Shown here: positions 23,111 through 36,446 of the stretch, one piece after another
Position numbering within the stretch: position 1 is the first letter of the stretch
How the letters are laid out: each line of letters starts with the position of its first letter
Source of the DNA: Sclerotinia nivalis
Lineage: Eukaryota; Ascomycota; Leotiomycetes; Helotiales; Sclerotiniaceae
Direction of reading: 5' to 3'
Length of the DNA stretch: 64,000 nt
Assembly (NCBI GenBank): GCA_029531795.1
Contig: JAPEIS010000018.1
Coordinates: 62,001 to 126,000, forward strand
The notes under the pieces: generated by a model
What the model was told of the DNA's origin: nothing
Seen by the model: the letters and a program-made list of their open reading frames with translations, nothing else
Database searches by the model: none
Translations under genes and position numbers: made by a program

Positions 23111-23239
23111 AGGTTGTCTTTATACCCAGTTCAATCAAGGAAAGTCCTGAATAAGGAAAAGATTAATCTCTACGAAAAATCGCTTGTAGAGGAATACTAA
23201 AGGCAAGAAGGTAAATCGAGGAATGGATAGAGATAAGTT

Positions 23240-26200
23240 ATTGTAATTCAATTCTATGAATAGCAAATTTTTATTTGTTAAAATTATTATATTCTTTGTG
23301 TATGAAAATCCCTTTATTATTACAAATCTTATTAATAGTGGATGCTTTGGAGAAGCCTTTGCTGATTGTTCTTTTGTTTTCAAATATAATATTGAAATAC
23401 AACTTTTACTTTACTTTCGCGAATTCCGATTTGCTGATGGAAAAATCGTCGATAGAATTATAGAATATTTTGTAATGGAAATCATTATGAGGGATCATTA
23501 TAAGTATTGATCTTTTTATATTATCCAGCTTTTATTAGAGACGTTGTTAATCTTTAGTTTATTATAATTACAGCGCTACAATCCTATTATCAACTGGATG
23601 GAGATGAGTTTAACATTTTCTTCAAATTATTGTATTTTCAATTGTTTGGTGTGTTATAATTCAGAGTCAGTTATTGTACCAATGATTTTATCTTCGATCA
23701 AGGAATAAGAGGATCTAGTAAAAGTTACTCTACAATAGGTCGTTGATGCTATCGAATCTTTAAATAAATTCCTTATCGATCCTGATATAAAAGCTAAATA
23801 CACAGTTTATAAATACCGCTCTCCATATGTCGAGGATTGTCCAAAGGACGAATTTATATACGATTGTTACAAGCCGCTCCATTTGCGAAAGGTCTCTGAG
23901 ATTGATGTCGATAAATTTTTAACTGGCAAACCTTCCCTTAGTGATGATCAAATACGATAAAGGCTTTTTATATGGTTACAAGACAAATTTTATGTTTTCC
24001 TTCTACGTTATACAGATAAGTTGCTGCTTTGTCGAATCTGGGATTACAAAATTGAGTTGATGCCCGGTAAAGAGCCACTTTATTTCAAAAATCGCTCTTT
24101 ATTGTTAATGGAGTTGGTAATGGTGTGCAAATAACTTGATGATAATCTTTTCAAGGGGTTCATTCGGGAATCGAAATCGCGATGTGTCTCTCCTTTGCTA
24201 TTGATTGCCAAGCCGAGAGGGGGGGTCTGTATTTGTCAAGATTATCGAGGACTAAATAATGTTACTATAAAGAATCGTTATCTATTATTTATCGTTTGCA
24301 AAACGCTGGATGCTTTTTGCAATACAAAAATTTATATTAAGTTTGATATTATTGTAGTGTTCAACAAATTGCGAATCGCTGAAGGGGATGAATGGAAAAT
24401 TGCATTTATTACTTGTTTTGGTCTTTTTGAATCTTTGGTTATGCTTTTCGGTCTTTGCAATGCATTTGTATTGTTCCAATATTATATCAATTATATGCTT
24501 TTCGATGAGTTGGATAAGTATTGTATTGTATATCTCGATGATGTTTTAATCTATTCCGATAATCCTGTAGAGTATAAAGAGTATATTTGTTAAGTAATTC
24601 AAAAGTTAATGGATATTGGATTACAGATTGATATTAACAAATATGAGTTTGAAATTATGAAGATAAAGTATTTGGGTTTTATTATTACAATTGAAGGTAT
24701 CGAAATAGATCAAGAAAAGATTACGGTTATTATATTTTAGGAATTGTTTTTATATGTAAAGGATTTACAATGATTTTTCAGTTTCGTTAATTTCTATTAA
24801 TGTTTTATAAAAGATTTTTCAAAGATTTGTTGTTCTCTTAACGATCTTTTGCGGAAGAATATTATATGGGATTGGACTGTAGATTATATAAAGGCTTTTG
24901 ACACTTTAAAAAGAGCTTTCACAATGGTACCGGTTTTGGTATACTTTGATTACAGGCGGAAAACTGTTTTGGAAACCGACGCTTCCGATTGGGCTTCAGG
25001 AGGAGTTCTCTCGCAATACGATAATGATAACGTTTTGCATCCAGTCGCTTATTTTTCATTTAAGTATACAGTAATAGAATGCAATTATAAGATCTACAAT
25101 AAAGAACTATTTGTTATTATCAAGACAATAAAAGAATGATACTCAAAGCTTCAAGATTCATAAAAGGAGTTCGAGATTCTTATTGATCACAAAAACCTTG
25201 AATATTTTATAATTACAAAAGCTCTCAATCAACGGTAAATGCAATGATCTGAATTTCTGTCTCAATATAATTTCCGTATAGTCTATCGATCAGAAAACAA
25301 AGCTATTCGATCAAATATATTAAATAGAAAACACGAAAATCGACTATATCGTTTTGATCTAAATAATAAATATCTAAAGAATCGAAAACGTATTGTTTTT
25401 CTTTAGGATTGTTTTGATAATGATCTTTATAAGGATTTGATTGGGTATATCAATTTAGTACCAATGGAAACAATAGTACCACTCTATAACCAACCAATTA
25501 ATACCTTAATTAATATAGCATATATATCACGGTGGTGGTAGGGTGCTTTAAGATATGATGATATTCTACGAAGAAGGAAGAAGGTGCTAGGAAGAGCGCC
25601 AACTATATGGGGGATGGGTGCCTTAGGCAGCCATGCAGACTAGCTAGGAACGGGTTACGAACCCGTGACAATATACTAGATCTGATATTGTAGATCAATT
25701 TATCTTTATTCTTAATAATCTATTGGTAATTAAATAATCAAAAGAGTATTGTAAAATCCTTTGGATTGTTATATAAGATTGTTCGATCCAAAATAATAGA
25801 ATTTATTATCAGAATAAGATTTGAATTCCATCAAACGATAAACTCAAATTCCAAATTATCTATCGAATTCATTCTTCTAATCCTATCGATCATTCTAATC
25901 GAATTAAAACGATCGATCTTATTTTTCGTATATATTGATAATCTAATATGTATTTGGAGATTGTGTCCTATATAAAGGCCTGCGAACTTTGTATTTACAC
26001 TAAATCGTCCAAATCGGTGTTTCCCGGATTTTTGAAATTGTTGCCTATCCCTTTTCGTGTGTGGTCTGATATCTCAATCGATTATATTATATTATTCTTA
26101 GATTGTATTCATTATAATTCTATTTATAAATATATCTTGATAATAATCTGCAAACTAATCAAAATGAGATATTTCATCGGTATATGTATGTTAACGATAG

Positions 26201-27240
26201 AAGAACTAATCGATGCTTTTATCAGCTGTGTCTATATGTTTCATAGACTTCTAGATAATATCATTTCCGATCGGAGAATACAATTCGTATTAGGATTCTG
26301 ATTACAACTTTTGGAACGGTTAGGAGTTACTTTAAAACATTCTTCAGCTTTTCATCTTCAAATAGATAATCAGATTGAATGTATTAATTCGGTTCTGGAG
26401 TAGTATTTACAAACTTTTGTTAATTATTATCAAGATGATTGATTGGATTGGCTACCCTTAATCGAATTTGCATTCAATAATTTGGTCTTTGAAATAACTA
26501 ATTGCTTGTCTTTCTTTGTCAATTACGGTTTTAATCTATATCTAGATATTGAGCTTAGTAAACCTTACTTATCGAATATAACTTTAATACAAAAACGGGA
26601 ATTCTTTAAAGGTAATAGAACTGCAGATTGTATAGAACATATCTTGAAGCAATTTCGTACTCTTGTACAATAAACAATTGCTATTTATGAGAATTATACT
26701 AATTATCATTGTTTTGACTCACTTCGTTATACAATTGATCAGAAAGTCTTTATCAATATCAAGAATATAAAGACTTTGTGTAAAGCAAAAAAACTAGATA
26801 ATAAATAGATCAACCCTTATAAGATTATCAAAGTTTATCCTTATACTTGTCTTATTCAATTGCCTAAGAATATTAAAATCTTCCCTGTTTTCTATCATTC
26901 TCTTTTACTTCCAGCTTATACTAATCCTCATTTCCCGATTCAAACAATGATTAACGAATCAGAATTCTTGACTATACAGAACAGAATTTTGAAACAGAAT
27001 AACAATAAGAATAAACCTATTCAGAAATGGATATTTGAAGGAGTTTTAGATAATCACGATGAGGATGGTTATCATTATTTGATCAAATGGAGATACTATA
27101 TACCAACTTGACAATCAGCTAATAATTTAAAGAGTAACGAAAAGGTTCTTATCGAATATTATCGTTTTTATCTAAAGAAACCAGGATCGCCAGTTTAGGT
27201 TCTAAAACACTCCGATACTATTATATTGCAACCAGAACTA
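23240..27240 (+). pseudogene. Element F pol (PR-RT-RH-IN-chromodomain)
   Basis: The protease remnant LINSGCFGEAF (D-S-G changed to N-S-G) is at about 23320. RT at 24195-24593 has CQDYRGLNNVTIKNRYLL, FGLFESLVMLFGLCNAFVLFQYYIN and an intact YLDDVLIYS. RNase H at 24849-25139 has LETDASDWASGGVLSQ. Integrase at 25940-26670 has ACELC (zinc-binding), DISIDYI, NIISDRR and FHLQIDNQIECIN. A chromodomain (WIFEGVLDNHDEDGYHYLIKWRYY) lies at 26990-27110. The G1 solo LTR interrupts the start of the integrase. Several TGG/CAG-to-stop changes are present. Confidence 0.88.
25525..25670 (-). mobile_element. Solo LTR G1 (146 bp) in element F
   Basis: On the minus strand it starts TGTCACGGGTTCGTAACC and ends CCACCACCGTGATA. 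Both sides read ATATA (25520-25524 and 25671-25675). It includes hairpins ACGGGTT/AACCCGT and a near-perfect ATGGCTGCC-TAA-GGCACCCAT. It is little decayed. Confidence 0.9.
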
Positions 27241-27661
27241 CAGAATTTGCAATCGGAATCATACAACACAATTACTACACCCATTCTACGAAGATCTATT
27301 TGCACCAAGATTGTTCGCTTCGTTTAAAGGTATATTACGTATTATAACAATAAGGGATATAACATCATTAAAGGATATCATATGTTTTTTATTCAAAGAT
27401 CTAATTAAGAAAAGAGATCTGTATTTTTTCTTTATTTTTCTTTATTTTTTAATATCTATTTGGGGTCAAATGGATTTCTTGAGAAAAGGGTACTATTACA
27501 GGTTCATCTCCCTTCATCTATATATAATCATATATATCTTAGGTACACATGCATACACTCACTTCTATATAGTCAGGTCACCTCCTTGATCTTCTTCTCC
27601 TCTTCGTAGTACAACAATAGATCAAACCTACACATACCTTTTCCCTCACCGTGATATTTTT

Positions 27662-28710
27662 GTAGTTATCGATAGATTATCGAAACAATTAATATACATT
27701 TCTTACTATCATACTACAATTGTCCAAAAAATGGCTTTAATATACCTGAATTATATCTACCATTGAAAAGATACCCCAACTACTATCACATCTAATAAAA
27801 ATCTACAATTCATATCCAGCTTTTGAAACGAATTTATACGAATCCTAAGTATCAAACTAAAACTATCCACAGTTTATCATCCTCAAACAGATAAATAGAC
27901 CAAAATCATAAATCAATACCTGGATCAACATCTCCGACCCTATATCAATTATTATTAAAATAATTGATCGGAATTTTTATATATAATAGATTACATACAA
28001 TTCATTATACCTCACGAAAGTTTAGGAATATCCCCCTTCAAACTGCAAAACAGATATTCCCCAATCACTTTTTTCGATTAAAACAAATCCTCTTCCAATA
28101 CCCTTTATACAACGATAGAGAAATTAAATTATACAAATACACAAGACTTCTCCAAACATATACATAAAGCTTGGAAAATAACCAAAAATATCCTCTTCAA
28201 AGCACAACAAAAGAAAATGAAAGATATCGATCGTTATCGAAAATCGATCGATTTCCAGATAGAAGATAAAGTATATATTACTATTAGGAATTTTACTATA
28301 GAACAATTTAATTGCAAACTCGATCTACAAATGACAAAACTATATCATATTCTCGAAAAAATAAACTATTTGTATCGATTGGATCTTCCTAAAAGTATAA
28401 ATATATATAAAATCTTCTCCCTCGATAAATTACGAAAAGCTACAAGAAACCCTGTTCCCGGACAACGCAACGAACCTCCTCCTCCCATTGTAATTACTAC
28501 AAATACAAAATTCGAAGTACAGCAAATCCTAACTTCAAAACTCCTTTGCAGACAAATTCGATATAAGATAAAATGGATAAAATACAACGACGATTTTGTA
28601 TAGTATTACTATTCCGATATTATATACACTCCATACAAAATACAAAAGTTTCATACCCAAAATCCCGAAACTATAAAGCCCCCTAATCATTTCCCTGAAT
28701 AGATAAAAGC
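27662..28710 (+). pseudogene. Element D pol, second part (end of IN and chromodomain-like tail)
   Basis: It resumes the integrase interrupted at 21337. The region 28217-28603 reads the integrase C-terminal segment (QIEDKVYITIRNF, KLDLQMTKLYHILEKIN, YRLDLPKSINIYKIFSLDKL) and then a chromodomain-like end (FEVQQILTSK...RYKIKWIKYNDD). Frequent stops interrupt it. Confidence 0.8.
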
Positions 28711-29116
28711 TTAGGAGAATAATAACAACGATTATAACAAATTTGCAGATAGCAAATCTATAAATAGAATAATTAAATAGAAATATTTATTCGTTCTCTT
28801 TCCCTTCGAAAACAAAATTGCAATTAATTTATAATTCATTCGAAAAAATTATTTATTGTTTTTACTCTTTTTATCGTTTGTTTATTTGTTTTAATTTTTT
28901 ATTTTGCTCTTCTTCTCCTTTACTTCTATTTTATTCAACATACTACAATTGCATATCTAAAATAGATTCAACTCCTTAACAAATATTTATTTTATTATGA
29001 ATTTCCTGAATAGTTTATTCAGTTCGAAGAGTTACTACGATTTCGCTTTTGGACATAGTTTGATATATCAATATAGAGATTTAAAAGCAAATCAATTTTC
29101 TTTGAAAAGGAAATGA

Positions 29117-29337
29117 TATAACGATCCTGTATTAATGTCCTAAGCCATTCTTTATTTTGTTCTTTGATCCCTTCCGAAGGGATCATTTATTTTACTCTAT
29201 ATTCGTTTAGATTTTGGTCCCCTTCGAAGGGATTATAAAAGGCTCAATTTCATTATCTTTTGTACGACAGTTTGTTATTCTCTAATATAGATTAATTGAT
29301 TCATTTTATTATGCCTTGAATTAAGACCATCGTCACA
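29117..29337 (+). repeat. Element D 3' LTR
   Basis: It is the same 221-bp length as the 5' copy; the differences I checked are C-to-T or G-to-A. It is followed by TCTAG. Confidence 0.92.
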
Positions 29338-29949
29338 TCTAGTTTACCAAGATCTTTCAATATTATACTTGTTCAAAAATAGGGAAAAGATATTGTTTAT
29401 TGATTGTAGATGTCGATACGACTTCCGTAATCGTCGTATCGATAGAAATGGTTAAAAACGTTTATGATCGTATTGAAGCTATTCACAAAAGAGATTCCTG
29501 TAAGAGCGTTTGGATTTATCACGGTGAGGGAAAAGGTATATATAGGGTTGATCTATAGTTGTACTACGAGGAGGGGAAGAAGATCAAGGAGATGACCTGA
29601 CTATATAGAAGTGAGTGTATGTATGTATGCTTAAGGTATATATGATTATATACAGGTGAAGGGTGATGAATCCATAATAGTATTTCTTCTTCAAGAAACC
29701 TATTTGACTTCAAATGGACGTTAGAAAATAAGGAAAAGTAAAGAAAAAAAACACAGGTCCCTTCCCTTAATTAGATCCTCGAACAAAAACGTATGGTATC
29801 CTTTAATAGCATTATATCTCTCAATGTACGATATTTCAAATACTATATCCCCAAATATTATATTCTGTAATATACCTTTAGACGAAACGAATAGTTTTGA
29901 TATAAATGGATCTTTGTAGAATAAGTATAGCAATTGTATTGTGTGATTC

Positions 29950-32096
29950 CGATTGCAAATTCTGTGGTTCCGGTTGTAATATAGCAGCGTCGAGGTGTTT
30001 TAGGATCCAAACTGATGATTCTGGCTTTTTTGGGTGAAGGCGATGATATTCGATAAAAATCTTCTTGTTATTCTTTAAGTTATTAGTCGATTGCCAAATT
30101 GATGTATAATATTTTCATTTGATCAAATAATGGTAGCCATTCTTATTGTGATTATCTAAAACTCCTTCAAATATCCATTTTTGAATAGGTTTATCTTCAT
30201 TATCGTCCCGTTCCAAAACTCTGTTCTGTATAGTTAGGGATTCTGATTCGTTAATCGTTGTTTGAGCCGAAAAATGAGGATTAGTATAAACTGAAAGTAA
30301 AAAAGAATGATAGAAAATAAAGAAGATTTTAATATTCTTAGATAATTGAATAAGATAAATATAAGGATAAATTTTGATAATCTTGTAAAGGCCGATTCAT
30401 TTATTATCTAGCTTTTTTGTTTTATATAAGATCTTTATATTCTTGATATTGATATAGACTTTCTAATCAATCGTATAACGAAATGAATCAAAGCAATAAT
30501 GATTAGTATAGTTCTTATAAATAGCAATTGTTTATTATATAAAAATACGAAATTGCTCCAAAATACGTTCTATACAATCTACAATCCGATTACTTTTAAA
30601 GAATTCCCGTTTTTGTATTAGAATTATATCCGACGGATAAAGTTTACTAGGTTCAATGTTTAGATACAGATTAAAGCTATAATTGATGAAAAAGGGCGAA
30701 TAATCAATCATCTCAGAAACTATATTATTGGATACAAACTCGGTTAAAAGTAATCAATCCAATCAATTATCTTAATGATAATTAACAAAAGCTTGTAAAT
30801 ACTATTTCAAAACCGAATTAATATATTTAATCTGATTATCTATTTGAGAATGAAAAGCTGAAAAGTGCTTTAAGATAACTTCCAACTGCTTCGAAAGTTA
30901 TAATCAGAATCCTGATACGAATTGTATTCCCCGATCGGAAATGATATTGTCCAGAAGTTTATAAAATGTATAAATATAATTGATGAAGATATCGATTAGT
31001 TTTTTTATCGTTAGTGTATATATATCAATGAAATATCTCATTTTGATTAATTTGTAGATTATCATCAAGATATGTTTATAAGTAGAATTATAGCAAGTAT
31101 AGTCTAAGAGTAATGTAATATAATCGATTGAGATATCAAACTATATGCGAAAAGGAATAGACAATGATTTCAAAAATCCGGGAGGTATTGATTTAGATGA
31201 TTTGATGTGAATACAAAGTTCGTAGGCCTTCATATAGGATACAATTTCCAAATGTATATTAGACTACCAATATATACGAAAAACAAGATCGATTGTTTTA
31301 ATTCGATCAAGATAATTGGTCAGACTAGAAGAATGAATCCGATAGATAATTTGGAGTTTGAATTTATCATCTAATGGAACCCAAAGCTTATCCCGATAAT
31401 AAATTCTATTATTTTGGATCAAACAATCCTGTATAACAATTCGAAGAGTTTTATAATACTCCTTTAACCATTTAGTCATCGATAGATTATTAAAAATAAA
31501 AATGAATTGATCTGTAATATCGGATTTAGTATACATTGCATCGATTAGGGTATCAATTGATTGATCATAAAATGATACTATTGTTTTCACCAATACTAAA
31601 TTGATATACCCAATCAAATCCTTATAAAGGTTGGTATCAAAACAATCCTGAAAGAGAATAATGTGCTTTCGATTTTTTAAACATTTATTGTTTAGATTAA
31701 AACGATACAATCGATCTTTGTATTTTCTACTTAATATATCTAATCGAATAGTCTTATTTCCCGATCGATAAACTATACAGAAATTATATTGAGATAGAAA
31801 TTCGAACTATCGTATTTGTTGTTGATTGAGAGTCTTTGTAGTTATAAAATACTCAAGGTTTTTATAATCAATAAGAATCTTGAACTTCTCTTATAAATTC
31901 TAGAATTCCAGATGCTATTCTTTTATTGTCTTGATAATAGTGAATAGTTTTTTATCGTAGATTTTATAATTATATTCTATTGTTGTATACTTAAATGAAA
32001 AGTAAACAACCAAATATAAAACATTATCATTATTATATTGCGAAAGAATTCCTTCTAAGGTTCAATCGGAAATATCGGTTTTCAAAACAGTTTTCC
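29950..32096 (-). pseudogene. Element F copy 2, RNase H-integrase-chromodomain part
   Basis: The minus strand corresponds to 24955-27240 of element F. It includes the RNase H/integrase linker at 31264-31710 (KNRKHIILFQDCFDTNLYKD) and a chromodomain remnant near 30100-30200. It is strongly decayed, with stops in every long frame. Confidence 0.75.
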
Positions 32097-35000
32097 ATTT
32101 TGTATGATTACGTTTCTTATCTGCTTTTGCGTAGATTTTTTATTTGCTTTTGTGTAGTTTTTGATCTTTGATTGCTTCTGTACGATTATATTTATTTGCA
32201 GATTTCTATATCTGTTTTTGATTGCTTTTGTACAATTGCATTTTGTATGTGTATTGCTTTTATATAATTGTATTTTCTTTATTGATTGCTTTTGTACAAT
32301 CGCAATTTCTTTATCGATTATTTTTGTATAATTGCAATTCTTTTTATAATGATTTCCGGTTTTATATTTACTGGTGGTGCAACTTCTATTTCTATCGAAG
32401 GAGTTCGTATTGGAATCCAATGAGTTTTTGGTCAATGGTTTATTATTATGCAAATCCTAGTAGAATTGGATACTCCAGTGATGCCAAATCTTGTTGTCGA
32501 TTTTGATGAACAAATTGTTTATCTAAATTATATTTTCTTTGTTATCGAAGATTATCACGGAGGCAGCAGACAGGATAACAGAAATCACTTTTATTGATAA
32601 GACGTAGCTCGAAGAGCTACGTTTCTATAGAAGGAACGGTTCCTTAAATACATTTATGTGTAGCGCTAGCCCCGACCGGGGCTAGCCTACACTTATCCGA
32701 GGTCCGACTCCTATGGGTCGGAACCCGAGCGGTCTCCGTATACCATATACGGGGACCCCGTGACAAAGATTGCTTTATTATTTAAACTATCTATATTGTT
32801 ATTTAAACAAATAAGATCGAAGAATTCAAAACAGAAAATGTTGGGCTTCTTTGTATCTTAACCGACAAGTAAGTTCAGCTGGACACCGATGGTGCTATTA
32901 CTAATCAGAAATCGATTACTTTTTATTAAACTCAAAAGAATCCATTTGTTTTTAAAGGCAAAAGATTTAATATTCTTGTCTGTCAAAAGGATTATCAATC
33001 CTGGAAATTGGATTTGCAACTTTGTTGACTAATCGATTCACAATTCTTTGCCTTCGAACAAAAAAAGATTAGCTATACTATTAATCTTTTCGATAATCAA
33101 GTACAACAAAAATATATTACAAATATCATCAGATTTGTTGACGATTCCATTTGTTTTGATTCTATTATTTCGTTTTTGGCCAAATTGAACAAATTATATA
33201 TCTCTGTAGATATTGAAAAGAAAGCTTCATTTAAATTCGATAAACTTTTTATAGATTCAAAGAAATCCTTTTCGGCTTTCTTCTTTATATTATCTCACCT
33301 TGCTAACTCTTGCCACAAATCTGATTGCAAGATTGTTAACATAATGAAACAAAAGGTTACTGTTTTCCTCCGAACTTTAATCATTGGTAATTCGAATCTC
33401 TGCACTGCCGACAATATTGATGATTGGCAAAAGAAATTCTCTATTTGGAGTTAGAATCTTCGTAATACTGAATATTATAACAAAAATTCTAGTAATATAT
33501 TTGTTACTGATGATGATGACTTTATAAACCTCGATATAATAAAATAGAAGGGATAATAGCAAAAGAATCAGTAAAATAAAAAAAAGAAGTTTAATCTTAC
33601 AATTTCTTGTAATTGTTGTAGTAGAATCGACTATCTTCAAGTTGATTGTTATACCATTTATAATATCAACAATAATCTTCTTTCTGGCAAATAAGTTTCT
33701 ATTAATGCTTTTTCCAATTATAATATTATCATCTCAATTAATCTAGTCCTTGTTCAATGTATTGCTGCCCCGACTTTCCGAGGCGCTAATAGGTTTAACA
33801 ATAGTCGTAATGGATTTCGAGGAGGATATATTGGTAATTGAGTACAAAGCCAACAATATTTGAATCAAGTACAATGGTAAGATTATATCGAGTTAAAGGA
33901 GATTGTTTTTATATTCGATTCAATTAAGGAAAATCCTAAATAGGGAAAAGATTAACCTTTACAAAAAATCGTTCGTAAAGGAATATTAAAAACAAAAAGG
34001 TAAATCGAGGAATAGATAGATATAAACTATTGTAATTCAACTTTATAAATAACAAATCTTTATTTGTTAAAACTATTATATTCTCTGTATATGAAAACTC
34101 TTTTACTATTATAAATCTTATTGATAATAGATGTTCTAGAGAAGCTTTCATTGATCATTCTTTTGTTTTCAAATATAATATTGAAATACAACTCTTATTT
34201 TATCCTTGCAAGCTTCGATTCGTTAATGGAAAGATCACTAATAAAATTATAGAATATTTTGTAATAAAAATCGTTATAGAAGATTATTATAAATATTAAT
34301 CTTTTTATATCATTCAGCTTTTATTAGAGATACCATTAATCTTTGACTTACTATAATTGCAATATTATAATCTTATTATCAATTGAACAAAGATGAATTT
34401 AATATTCTCTTCAAACTATTATACTTCCAATTATTTGATGTATTGTAATTCAGAGCCAATTATTGTATCAACGATCCCATCTTCAGCCAAGGAATAAGAG
34501 GATCTAGCAAAAGTTACCCTATAATAAGTTATCGATATTATCGAACCTTTAAATAAATTCCTTAACGATTTTGATATAAAAACTAAATATATAATTTATA
34601 AATATCGTTCTCTTTATATCGAGGATTGTTTAAAGGATAATACCGATTCTTTATCTATTCAAACATTTTCTGTTTTTTAAAAAGCCTTTTATAATTCTTT
34701 ACCAAGCAGGATTATTAAATACTGCTCTTTATATATCAAGGATTGTTTAAAGAACGATATCAACTATTTATTTATTTAAATGCTTTTTGCTTTTAAAAAA
34801 GCTCCTTATAAAAAACCTTCTATTGAAGAGATATTAAATAAGGGTTATATATTACAATCTGACGATTCTTCTATTGATCTTGAATTTCAGTAAGGTTTGA
34901 TATCTAATGTAAATTATTATCGAACAAAACGTTGTGAGGAATCAAATAATCAAATACAAATGATTCCCAATTGTTTGTATCCAAAATCGATTTTGAAGGT

Positions 35001-36446
35001 TGCAAATCGATATCGCTTTATTCATAATCCAAAAAACCATTTGCCTTTGTTTTCTGTTAGAGAACTTTTTATATCCGTTTATAAGGATATAAATCCAAAT
35101 ATAAATAACATTTGTTGATTGCAAGTTTTTAGTTTTGTTTCGTTTTGTTAATAAGATAATATTTGGGTTATCCGATTGATATAGGATGAATTGGATGTTA
35201 TGTAGAAAGCTATTGAGCAAGATCATCTGTGATAGATTATATTGTTTCCGATATTTATAGAAAAAGATTTTCGATCGATTTTATAAAGGCAGAGTGATAT
35301 AATAGAGATGTTCTTTAAAACTTTATTACAATTTTATGATTTTGTATACAATTGTTATAAGCCACTTTATCTGTAAAAGATCTTTGAGATTGATATCGAC
35401 AAATTTTTAATTGGTAAATCTTCTTTTAGTAACGATCAAATACAATAAAGATTTTCTATATGATTACAAAATAAACTTTCTGTCTTTCTTTTATATTATA
35501 TAGATAAATTGTCGTCTCGTCGAATCTGGGATTACAAGATTGAATTAATATTTGATAAAGAATTATCTTATTTCAAAAACTGTTCTTTATTATTAATAGA
35601 ATTAATAATGATATACAAATAACTTGATAATAATCTTTTCAAAAGGTTTATTCAGGAATCGAGATCGTGGTGTACTTTTTCTTTGCTATTGGTTATCAAG
35701 CTTGAAGAAGGGATCTGTATTTATTAAGATTATCGAGGATTCAATAATGTTATTATAAAGAATTGCTATCCATTATCTATCGTTCGTGAAATACTGGATG
35801 CTTTTTGCAATACAAAAATTTATATCAAGTTTGATATCATTACAGCGTTCAATAAGTTGTGAATTGCTGAAAGAGATGAATAGAAAACTATATTCATTAT
35901 TCGTTTTGATCTTTTTGAATCTCTAATTATATCTTTCGATCTCTACAATATATTTGCATCGTTCCAATATTATATCAATTATACGCTTTTCGATAAATTA
36001 GATAAATATTATATTGTATATCTCGATAACATTTTAATCTACTTTGATAATCCTATAGAGTATAAAGAGTATATTCATTAAATGGTTCAAAAGCTAATGG
36101 ATATTGGATTACAGATTGATATTAACAAATGCGAATTCGAAATCACAAAGACAAAGTATTTGGATCTTATCATTACAATCGAAAACATCGAAATGGATCA
36201 AGAAAAGATTATAGCTATCATATCTTAGGAATTGCTTTTGTGTATAAAGGATTTACAATAATTTTTTAATTTCGTTAATTTCTATTAGCGTTTTATAAAA
36301 GATTTTTCAAAGATTTGTTACCCTCTCAACAATCTCTTGCGAAAGAACATTATATAGAATTGAACTATAGATCATACAAAGGCTTTTGATACTTTAAAAA
36401 AGATTTTCACAACGGCGCCGGTTTTGGTATACTTCGATTATAAATA
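32097..36446 (+). pseudogene. Element F copy 2, inverted gag-PR-RT segment
   Basis: It is parallel to F from gag (33176-33454, KLNKLYISVDIEKKASFKFDK) to the end of RT, where the sequence GGTTTTGGTATACTTCGATT matches the edge of RNase H at 24932. It is inverted relative to its own LTRs. Around 34640-35340 it contains about 700 bp absent from F, including an open stretch at 34897-35118. Confidence 0.8.
32553..32765 (-). mobile_element. Solo LTR C2 (213 bp)
   Basis: It is flanked by AAGAT (32548-32552 and 32766-32770). The empty site is seen in element F at about 21980-21990 (TTATCGAAGATTGCTTTATT). It differs from C1 at about three positions and keeps all the hairpins, while the surrounding gag is strongly decayed. 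Confidence 0.93.

Larger units (their letters stand above)
21338..27656 (+). mobile_element. Element F: complete chromovirus inserted in element D integrase
   Basis: LTRs of 163 bp at 21338-21500 and 27494-27656 are flanked outside by TTTTT (21333-21337 and 27657-27661). The LTRs match F1 but are decayed (TGTTACGGG to TATTACAGG, CCGTGATA to CTGTAATA). Without the nested G1 copy it is 6,168 bp. A second copy in opposite orientation is at 29517-36723; relative to that copy this one lacks about 700 bp between protease and RT. Confidence 0.93.
16566..29337 (+). mobile_element. Element D: chromovirus, heavily RIPed, host of nested F1 and F
   Basis: LTRs of 221 bp at 16566-16786 and 29117-29337 begin TGTGACGATCC and end ATCGTCACA. 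In the right copy the start has decayed to TATAACGATCC. TCTAG lies on both outer sides (16561-16565 and 29338-29342). Removing the nested solo LTR F1 and element F with their duplications leaves 6,280 bp, an ordinary gypsy length. Gene order on the plus strand is gag, protease, RT, RNase H, integrase, chromodomain-like end. Confidence 0.93.
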
